From assembly GCA_900555105.1 (NCBI GenBank), contig USJP01000131.1, positions 1-5,573 of the forward strand: a stretch of DNA of 5,573 nt, given 5' to 3'. This DNA comes from an uncultured Coriobacteriaceae bacterium. Its GTDB lineage: Bacteria > Actinomycetota > Coriobacteriia > Coriobacteriales > UMGS124. Of the stretch, positions 1 through 4,756 are shown one piece after another. A model generated the notes under the pieces. It made no database searches. It was not told where the DNA came from and worked only from the letters and a program-made list of their open reading frames with translations. The position numbers and the translations under genes are program-made. Numbering within the stretch: the stretch's first letter is position 1; each line of letters starts with the position of its first letter.

Positions 1-56
1 CCCGCCAAGAGCTGCTCGTTTCCATCTACAACCAGCAAGAACAACAAAAACAATAA
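1..56 (+). CDS. C-terminal end of an unidentified upstream gene (partial)
   Basis: Reading from base 3, an open frame runs to a TAA stop at 54-56 and gives the tail RQELLVSIYNQQEQQKQ. The glutamine-rich, charged end is plausible for a real protein, and the stop lies 85 bases before the next start. The other two + frames stay open slightly further (to 81 and about 135) but give less protein-like sequence. Too little is present to assign a family. Because a TorD chaperone lies two genes downstream, a subunit of a DMSO-reductase-family enzyme is a reasonable guess, but nothing in these 17 residues shows it. Confidence 0.4.
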   Translation, partial: RQELLVSIYNQQEQQKQ

Positions 57-61
57 CCCAA

Positions 62-77
62 CCATACGCACGTATGG
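62..77. repeat. Perfect 7-bp inverted repeat just after the upstream stop
   Basis: CCATACG-CA-CGTATGG is a perfect dyad with a 2-bp centre, beginning 5 bases after the stop codon at 54-56. As RNA it could form a 6-bp stem with a GCAC loop. No T-run follows (the next bases are GTGACTCATCC), so it does not look like an intrinsic terminator. A protein-binding site for regulation of the downstream gene, or a 3'-end-stabilising hairpin, are the alternatives. The symmetry is directly visible; the function is inferred. Confidence 0.45.
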
Positions 78-126
78 GTGACTCATCCCCCCAGTTCAAC
101 CTAGGATTGCAGCATCGCAACCACAT

Positions 127-132
127 GAGGAG
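127..132 (+). promoter_or_regulatory. Ribosome binding site that favours the start at 142
   Basis: GAGGAG lies only 3 bases before the ATG at 136 but 9 bases before the ATG at 142. The second spacing is the normal one, so translation probably begins at 142 (MSQLKND), two codons after the longest possible start. Confidence 0.5.
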
Positions 133-141
133 CTGATGAGG

Positions 142-879
142 ATGAGCCAGTTGAAAAACGACGAGATCGAGTGCGAAGATCCGGATTGCGGCGCACAGGC
201 AGCATGGCAGCCCGGCCCAACGCTGCAGGAATCGATTGCCGAAGCCGCAGGGCACCGCGATGCAGGCGGCCCTAAGGCGTTAGAAAAGCTGATGGAGCGC
301 ATGGCCACCCGACGCAACTCTCTGCTGGGCATCTTGGACTTCTGCCGCGAGCCCCATGCGGTCGCCGAGGTCGACGAGCACGTCGCCAAGCTGCAGTCGC
401 ACAATGCAAGCGTTTACGACGGAGCCGCGCTTTGCGCCATGCTGCAGCAGGCGGGAGCACTCAAGATCGAGGCCAACGCCGACAAGGAGGGCGAAAACGA
501 CGATTTCCAGATCGAGGTTGTCGATGGAGTCGAGTACCTGCGCCCGGCCAAGCCCGCCCAGAAGCTCTGGCAGACAACTGAGATTGGCCTGGCATACCTC
601 GACAGTTTCGACTCGAAGGCAGACCTCGCCCGTCTGCTGGCAGACGACACTGCGTATATGGGCATCTACCTGCGCGTGCTCGACATGTGTGCCGACAATG
701 GCGGCACTACGACAGCCGCGCTTTCAGCCGCCATCGACAAGGACCCCTTGGTGCAGTCGCCGCGCTTCTTTGCCCAGCATTTCACCGAGCGACTTGAGAA
801 GGCCGGCGCAGTGGAATGGGACGGTGTTTGGAAAATCACCGACTTGGGGCGCTCCTACCTTAAGGACGCATCGCACTAA
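142..879 (+). CDS. Uncharacterised protein with two winged-helix-like repeats, next to torD
   Basis: I do not recognise a named family. The 245-residue product is soluble, without signal peptide or membrane segment. It contains two related units. Unit 1 (about 61-154) runs from LLGILDFC through LQQAGALKIE to WQTTEIGLAYL. Unit 2 (about 176-240) runs from YLRVLDMC through LEKAGAVEWDGVW to KITDLGRSYL. The closing 'W-x-hydrophobic-T-x-x-G-x-x-YL' is typical of the wing strand and last helix of winged helix-turn-helix domains, so each unit is probably a winged helix. Unit 1 has an acidic insertion (about 111-135). The N-terminus (about 1-45) is acidic and has C11 and C16. ATG 136 is an alternative start. 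The gene lies 100 bases upstream of the TorD chaperone gene on the same strand, so it may belong to the same respiratory locus. It could be a DNA-binding regulator, or a protein-interaction partner of the TorD client enzyme. The gene call is firm; the function is open. Confidence 0.85.
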   Translation: MSQLKNDEIECEDPDCGAQAAWQPGPTLQESIAEAAGHRDAGGPKALEKLMERMATRRNSLLGILDFCREPHAVAEVDEHVAKLQSHNASVYDGAALCAMLQQAGALKIEANADKEGENDDFQIEVVDGVEYLRPAKPAQKLWQTTEIGLAYLDSFDSKADLARLLADDTAYMGIYLRVLDMCADNGGTTTAALSAAIDKDPLVQSPRFFAQHFTERLEKAGAVEWDGVWKITDLGRSYLKDASH

Positions 880-930
880 CCCCCTCGAGAAGCCACTGAG
901 GCGAACAGGGCCACATGCATTCGAAAGTCG

Positions 931-957
931 GCGCCGCAACCGTCGCGACGCCGGCGC
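931..957. repeat. Nested GC-rich inverted repeats before torD
   Basis: GCGCCG at 931-936 is complementary to CGGCGC at 952-957, and between them CGTCGCGACG (941-950) is a perfect 10-bp palindrome. The element sits in the 100-base gap, about 22 bases before the torD start. Such symmetry arises readily by chance in GC-rich DNA, and there is no T-run to make a terminator. It could modulate translation or bind a regulator, but nothing beyond the symmetry supports that. Confidence 0.25.
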
Positions 958-979
958 ACAACAAGACAAGGACGACACC

Positions 980-1840
980 ATGGACCGCGAGAAATGCACC
1001 AAGAACCGCGTTATCAACCCCAATTTCGACGTCACCCCCAAGCCTGAGGCAGTGGCCCAGCTTACGCCCACCCCTGAGCTCATCGCCTCACTCGCCGCAG
1101 CAGAAAAGGCACCCCATGCGGAAAGGACGCTGAGTGACATCGACCTGGAGAAGATGGAAGCAGAGGAACTTGAAGAGCTCGCGGCGGCATGCAAGTCGCG
1201 CGCAAACATGTATGCGCTGCTGAGCCGCGTTTATCGCGTTGAGGCAGACCAATCTCTCCTCGACCAGCTAAAGTCGGCGAACTATGCAGCGAACACGGGC
1301 AACAAGGACGTCGACGAGGGGTATCGCCTACTCGTAAAGTGGCTGGGTCAGACCTGGGAACATAGCCTGCTCGACCTCGCAAAGGACTACGTGCGCGCGT
1401 TCATCGGCTACACGGGCGACCATGCAAGCGCCGCCTACCCCTTCGAAAGCGTGTACCGCTCCGAGAAGCATCTGCTCATGCAGGAATCACGCGACGAGGT
1501 GCTGGCCTGTTACCGCGCCGCCGGCCTGGAAAAGAACGAGAGCTGGCGTGAGGGCGAAGACCATGTGGCGCTGGAATTCGAGTATATGAGTACCATGGCA
1601 ACCCGCACTGCCGATGCCCTGCGCTCGGCAGACACCAAACTCGCCCAAAGCCTGCTCAACGACCAGTCACACTTCCTGCAGGACCATCTCATCGCATGGG
1701 TACCCAACTTCACACAGGACGTTGAACGCTGCTCAACCACGAAATTCTATCGCGGCTTCGCACTCGTCACGCGCGGCTATCTTGAGTGCGAGATGGAACT
1801 CTTCGGCGACTTGGCCGAGCAGGAAGAGACGGCAGCATAG
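980..1840 (+). CDS. TorD/DmsD-family molybdoenzyme chaperone
   Basis: The 286-residue product matches the TorD/DmsD (NarJ-like) family, cytoplasmic all-helical proteins that bind the Tat leader and apo form of DMSO/TMAO-reductase-type enzymes while molybdenum cofactor is inserted, before export. The family core runs from about 68 to 275: the opening helix with SRANMYALLSRVY (73-85), the segment around DYVRAFIG (136-143), AYPFESVYRSEKHLLMQ (152-168), the hallmark E-x-DH motif in EGEDHVALEFEYM (191-203), FLQDHLIAWVPNF (232-244) and FYRGFALVTRGYLE (256-269). The start at 980 is chosen because AAGGA (968-972) precedes it by 7 bases; the frame is open much further upstream, but that part overlaps the preceding gene. 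About 65 residues precede the core, acidic toward the core and with a 'KPEAVAQLTPTPE' stretch; most relatives are near 200 residues, so this is long. The client enzyme is outside the window. The family call is strong; which paralogue it is cannot be told. Confidence 0.9.
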   Translation: MDREKCTKNRVINPNFDVTPKPEAVAQLTPTPELIASLAAAEKAPHAERTLSDIDLEKMEAEELEELAAACKSRANMYALLSRVYRVEADQSLLDQLKSANYAANTGNKDVDEGYRLLVKWLGQTWEHSLLDLAKDYVRAFIGYTGDHASAAYPFESVYRSEKHLLMQESRDEVLACYRAAGLEKNESWREGEDHVALEFEYMSTMATRTADALRSADTKLAQSLLNDQSHFLQDHLIAWVPNFTQDVERCSTTKFYRGFALVTRGYLECEMELFGDLAEQEETAA

Positions 1841-2041
1841 CGCGCTGAAAGGTCGACCCTGTGGCACCTGGTGCGCATGCGTCTCTCAGGGGCCACCGCA
1901 TTCTTGCCAGCCCAGGACGTGGCGGCCCGGGTGCCTACGTTTTCGGTGTGATGCTCAGCGAACTTGCGTTTCGGCAGGCTGGGCGCAGGCATTTGGAGTA
2001 TCGTCCTTGCGTCAATCTCTTATAGCAACGGGGGTAGCGCA
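1841..2041 (+). other. 201-base gene-free stretch between torD and map
   Basis: No convincing reading frame, tRNA or known riboswitch is visible. It contains short complementary segments: GTGGC (1861-1865) with GCCAC (1892-1896), CCCTG (1857-1861) with CAGGG (1887-1891), the dyad GCACC-T-GGTGC (1864-1874), and an imperfect hairpin at 1917-1940 followed by TTTT. The map promoter must lie here if map is transcribed separately, but no convincing -35/-10 pair was found; TATAGC at 2021-2026 is the nearest -10-like hexamer and lacks a properly spaced -35. Confidence 0.5.
1917..1943 (+). terminator. Weak candidate terminator after torD
   Basis: ACGTGGC (1917-1923) can pair with GCC-T-ACGT (1933-1940) with one bulged T, over a GC-rich 9-base loop, and is followed by a four-T run (1940-1943). 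It lies 77 bases after the torD stop. The stem is short and bulged and the T-run is short, so this is only a possibility. Confidence 0.25.
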
Positions 2042-2926
2042 ATGTACGACAACATGCCCGAGCTCGGCCGCAACGACGCCTGCTGGTGTGGAAGCGGCAA
2101 AAAGTACAAGAAGTGCCATGAGGCCATCGACACGCGCCTGCAGGAGCTCTATATGCAGGGCGAGGAAGTCCCCAGCAGGGTTTTGCTCAAGACCCCGGCC
2201 GACATCGAGGGCATCAAGGCATCCGCCGCGGTGAACGTGGGCGTGCTCGACTACGTGGGCGAGCACATCAAGGCCGGCGTCACCACTGCCGACATCAACC
2301 GCTGGGTGGAGGAATACCTGGCCGCCCACGACGCCGTGAGCGCCGACCTCAACTACGAGGGCTATCCCTTCAGCGTGTGCACATCGGTGAACGACGTCAT
2401 CTGCCACGGCTTTCCCGATGAAACCGAGGTGTTGCACGACGGCGACATCATCAACGTCGACATGTCCACCATCAAGGGCGGCTACTTCTCCGACTCTTCG
2501 CGCATGTACTGCATCGGCGAGGTAAGCGAAGAGCGCAAGCGCCTTGTGGAGACCTGCAAGGCTGCGGTCGAGGCTGGCCTTGCCGCTGTGAAGCCCTGGG
2601 CGCACCTGGGCGACGTGAGCGCCGCTGTGAACAAGGTGGCCACCGACGCTGGCTTCTCGGTAGTGGCCGAGTACGGTGGTCACGGCATCGGCAGGGAGTT
2701 CCACGAGGACCCCTTCGTGAGCTTCGTGGAGGAGGCCGGCACCGGCCCCATCATGGCGCCGGGCATGTGCTTCACCATCGAACCCATGGTGAACGCCGGC
2801 GAGCCCACCATCACCACCGACGAGGACAACGGCTGGATCGTGCGCACCGCCGACGGCAGCGACTCGGCCCAGTGGGAGGTCCAGCTTGTCGTTACCGAGA
2901 CAGGATATGAACTGCTGAGCTGGTAA
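2042..2926 (+). CDS. map: Type I methionine aminopeptidase with N-terminal SEC-C motif
   Basis: The enzyme removes the initiator methionine from new proteins in the cytoplasm using a two-metal centre. The 294-residue product has all expected active-site residues: H122 (in VICHGFP), D140 (NVDM), D151 (FSDSS), H214 (GGHGIG), H221 (FHEDP), E247 (FTIEPMV) and E279 (AQWEVQ), matching E. coli H79, D97, D108, H171, H178, E204 and E235. Residues 9-26 form a SEC-C zinc-binding motif, with C14, C16, C25 and H26 around GSGKKYKK; SEC-C extensions are known on a subset of bacterial MetAPs and may aid ribosome association. The start at 2042 follows GGGGG (2030-2034) by 7 bases. An in-frame ATG at 1964 would add 26 residues, but it has no good ribosome binding site and would put untypical sequence before the SEC-C motif. 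The gene is distinctly GC-rich and ends in a strong terminator, so it is transcriptionally separate from the regulator downstream. Confidence 0.97.
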   Translation: MYDNMPELGRNDACWCGSGKKYKKCHEAIDTRLQELYMQGEEVPSRVLLKTPADIEGIKASAAVNVGVLDYVGEHIKAGVTTADINRWVEEYLAAHDAVSADLNYEGYPFSVCTSVNDVICHGFPDETEVLHDGDIINVDMSTIKGGYFSDSSRMYCIGEVSEERKRLVETCKAAVEAGLAAVKPWAHLGDVSAAVNKVATDAGFSVVAEYGGHGIGREFHEDPFVSFVEEAGTGPIMAPGMCFTIEPMVNAGEPTITTDEDNGWIVRTADGSDSAQWEVQLVVTETGYELLSW

Positions 2927-2963
2927 TCCGGTTTTCCCGTAAGTCCCACCCGGATGCGCTTTC

Positions 2964-2998
2964 AAGCCCGCTTTCCACAAAGGAAGGCGGGCTTTTTT
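2964..2998 (+). terminator. Strong intrinsic terminator of map
   Basis: A 13-bp stem (2964-2976 with 2982-2994, including one G-U pair at 2972/2986) closes a 5-base ACAAA loop. The T-run TTTTTT (2993-2998) follows directly. It begins 37 bases after the map stop and separates map from the regulator gene. The GC-rich base of the stem directly before the T-run is the classic arrangement. Confidence 0.93.
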
Positions 2999-3035
2999 GA
3001 CTATAGTGTCACGACTCCTGCCAAGTTGACGGATA

Positions 3036-3089
3036 AATAGCCAAAGGCGAATACCACCTTTCATGGCTATAATCGCGCCTGGCTATTAT
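3036..3089 (+). promoter_or_regulatory. Probable promoter of the LuxR-type gene, with overlapping TGGCTAT repeats
   Basis: TATAAT at 3068-3073 is a perfect -10 hexamer, 46 bases before the TTG start. At 16-18 bases upstream there is no good -35 (around 3044-3051, AAGGCGAA), as expected of an activator-dependent promoter. An alternative -35, TTGACG at 3026-3031, pairs only with GAATAC (3049-3054). The -10 lies inside a repeat: TGGCTATAAT at 3064-3073 and TGGCTATTAT at 3080-3089 are direct copies 16 bases apart, and AATAGCCA at 3036-3043 is the inverted copy. With AAAGG (3043-3047) and CCTTT (3057-3061) this forms an extended dyad across the promoter. The site is likely where a regulator binds, possibly the LuxR-type protein itself; that part is inference. 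Confidence 0.5.
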
Positions 3090-3107
3090 GTTTGAAGGTC
3101 ATTTACC

Positions 3108-3113
3108 AGGAGG
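3108..3113 (+). promoter_or_regulatory. Consensus ribosome binding site that selects a TTG start
   Basis: AGGAGG, followed by another G, lies 6 bases before TTG at 3120. This is the ideal spacing and decides the start, since no ATG in this frame lies nearby. The next in-frame ATG, at codon 27, would cut through the first membrane helix. Confidence 0.85.
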
Positions 3114-3119
3114 GTCATT

Positions 3120-4616
3120 TTGGAAACCGAGAAAGCAACGAAACGAGCCAGCTTGCAAGTTGTTTCTTTCGCAAGCTGCATTGTTTGGTTACTTGTGATG
3201 CCACTATGCCCCGCCCCAATCACTCAAATACTGCCCGGCAATTTGGCCGCCTCCTTTTTGGGTTGTTTCTTGTTGGGATGTTCATTCGCCTGTGCCGCAA
3301 GACTGTGCTTCCCTTCTGGCAAAGTGGGCTCCCATCTTAACCAGATGCTTTTGCCGGCCGGAATTCTGCTTGCATGTGTCGCAATGCAGCCGCCTATGAC
3401 GTATACCTTTACCGGTACATGTGTTGCTGGAATAATCGCAGGATGGGGAGAAGGGTCGTTGCTCCTCGCATGGGGCCAGACGCTTGCCCAAATGTCAACA
3501 CGGCGGGCCTGCAATCTCATTTCCAACGCTGTTATCAGCGCTTCCATCATCGGCCTGTCCCTTGTCGCATTCAAGTCATACGCTATAGCCCTCTGGGCAC
3601 TTCTAATCGTTCTTGCTCTCAGCGCATGCCTGCCATTTAGTGAAGCCATACGTCAGGCAAGCAAACAGGACGAGCACGGCACCGAGCACAACGCTGCTTC
3701 TAATGCGGGAACGAGCATTAATGCCCAACCCTCCGAACAATCCGACGTAGTTACCACAAATGAAACCAGTCGTCGTAATCTACCGGCTCTGTTTTTCCAT
3801 CTGTGGGAGCCATCTGTAGGTCTTGGCCTGAGCATCATGTCTGCCGTTCTTCCATGGGGATCGCTCTTCTCCAATACAGGCACCTCATTGCCAGCCTACT
3901 GGTCCTTCGCCCTCGGAATCATTCTGCTGTGCATTTCTGTTCTCATCGCATGCAAGCGCGTTCAGAAAAGCATTGACTTTCAAATAGCTTCCCACATCAT
4001 CATTCCAATTCTTGCCGCTGCGGTAGTTGGGCTGCGCATGCTGGGCGACCTCGATCAAATCGGAGTCGGGGTCACCGCATTTAAAGGAATTGGTTCTGGC
4101 GCAGCAAGCGCAGGCTTCTTTTTCTTTGCACTCATCGCATTAGCCCATGCTTCTCATGCCGCCAAGCAGTCCGCCGACGTGTTCGCTCTTGGCCTTGGAA
4201 TCGCCTGCCTTATTGGTTTCGCCACATTGCCGCTACACCTTGCCCATCAGCAGTTCGCCTCACTCGTGGCCCCACTGCTGTCACTTGTCTTCCTGGTTGC
4301 GTCATGCTGCTCGTCGGTCTTTCACATCCGCAGCCATGCCTCTTCCCACGAGCCTAAGCCACTCTCAATTGAAGAAGCTGCCAATAAGATTTGCCTGGAC
4401 TATAGTCTCTCCCCGCGCGAGCGTCAGGTCATGGAGCAGCTCGTACTTGGCCGTTCTGCCGAACGCATCGGCGCCGTCCTGGGCATCTCTCCCAACACGG
4501 TGCGTTCGCATGTGGGCAACATCCACACGAAGCTGTCCATTTCCTCTCGCGACGATTTGGCCGACCTTCTTGATTCAACAATGCATTCTGAGACCAGCAA
4601 ACTACCTGCTAAATAG
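3120..4616 (+). CDS. 12-helix membrane protein with C-terminal LuxR-type HTH domain (one-component regulator)
   Basis: The 498-residue product joins a polytopic membrane domain to a DNA-binding domain. About twelve hydrophobic segments appear in two sets of six: near 12-30, 41-61, 76-90, 98-118, 131-150 and 153-173, then a hydrophilic 45-residue linker (about 175-220), then 221-247, 258-278, 290-306, 323-343, 354-372 and 378-400. This 6+6 layout resembles MFS-type transporters. The LuxR/GerE helix-turn-helix occupies about 425-487, with LSPRERQVMEQL (430-441), G444, I450, and the recognition helix SPNTVRSHVGNIHTKL (457-472). No receiver or kinase domain is present. Proteins of this design are numerous in Eggerthellaceae, commonly beside flavin reductases, and are thought to sense a ligand at the membrane and regulate the neighbour. 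Here the reductase begins 140 bases downstream on the same strand, so it is the likely target. The gene is less GC-rich than map. The architecture is clear; ligand and target are inferred. Confidence 0.93.
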   Translation: METEKATKRASLQVVSFASCIVWLLVMPLCPAPITQILPGNLAASFLGCFLLGCSFACAARLCFPSGKVGSHLNQMLLPAGILLACVAMQPPMTYTFTGTCVAGIIAGWGEGSLLLAWGQTLAQMSTRRACNLISNAVISASIIGLSLVAFKSYAIALWALLIVLALSACLPFSEAIRQASKQDEHGTEHNAASNAGTSINAQPSEQSDVVTTNETSRRNLPALFFHLWEPSVGLGLSIMSAVLPWGSLFSNTGTSLPAYWSFALGIILLCISVLIACKRVQKSIDFQIASHIIIPILAAAVVGLRMLGDLDQIGVGVTAFKGIGSGAASAGFFFFALIALAHASHAAKQSADVFALGLGIACLIGFATLPLHLAHQQFASLVAPLLSLVFLVASCCSSVFHIRSHASSHEPKPLSIEEAANKICLDYSLSPRERQVMEQLVLGRSAERIGAVLGISPNTVRSHVGNIHTKLSISSRDDLADLLDSTMHSETSKLPAK

Positions 4617-4756
4617 CTAACTGGTCAATTTTTGCCATGTGAAAACGTGTCAATGGGCAATCCTTGTTATGCACAATTCCATCGCTTTAGGCAACAGTGA
4701 TGACGTCGTGCAAACGGCCGAGCACACCCAGCGGCCAAGATACACAAGGAGGACCC
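4617..4756 (+). promoter_or_regulatory. 140-base regulator-reductase intergenic region with candidate operator
   Basis: The gap is long enough for a separate promoter and no terminator is evident. TTGCCAT (4632-4638) and ATGGGCAA (4653-4660) form an inverted repeat with one extra base in the right arm, and GTCAAT occurs twice, 25 bases apart (4624-4629 and 4649-4654). A weak promoter may follow: TTGTTA (4664-4669), 16 bases, TTTAGG (4686-4691). The weak hexamers would fit a promoter needing an activator bound at the upstream dyad. The repeats are visible; their role is inferred. Confidence 0.4.
4746..4752 (+). promoter_or_regulatory. Strong ribosome binding site of the reductase gene
   Basis: AAGGAGG sits 4 bases before ATG 4757. 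Its near-perfect match suggests high translation and fixes the start so that the Tat signal begins at residue 1. Confidence 0.85.

Noticed and set aside
356..979. Upstream in-frame extension of the TorD frame (would give 494 residues)
   Set aside because: The extension overlaps the 142-879 gene in another frame and is Ser/Arg/Pro-rich nonsense-like sequence. A proper ribosome binding site at 968-972 sets the start at 980.
724..1209. 161-residue minus-strand frame with a serine run
   Set aside because: It straddles the end of the winged-helix-like gene and the start of torD; the serine run is the complement of acidic codons in torD.
1864..1874. GCACC-T-GGTGC dyad as a terminator or operator
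   Set aside because: Only 5-bp arms with a 1-base centre and no T-run. This is common by chance in GC-rich DNA, so it is mentioned only as part of the gap description.
1614..2234. 206-residue + strand frame overlapping torD and map
   Set aside because: It overlaps two well-supported genes in a different frame and its composition (Ser/Arg/Pro/Cys-rich) is typical of an off-frame reading.
2012..3064. 350-residue open frame on the minus strand opposite map
   Set aside because: It is a mirror of the codon-biased map gene: rich in Val, Ala, His and Gly with no family motif. It also crosses the map terminator and the regulator's promoter region. The + strand frame has a complete active site.
3092..3340. 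Alternative + frame starting with TTG at 3092
   Set aside because: It is off-frame with the 12-helix protein, short, without motifs, and lacks the consensus ribosome binding site that serves the TTG at 3120.
4686..4720. GACGTC palindrome near 4699 as a regulator site
   Set aside because: The symmetry does not extend beyond 6 bases, which is expected by chance.
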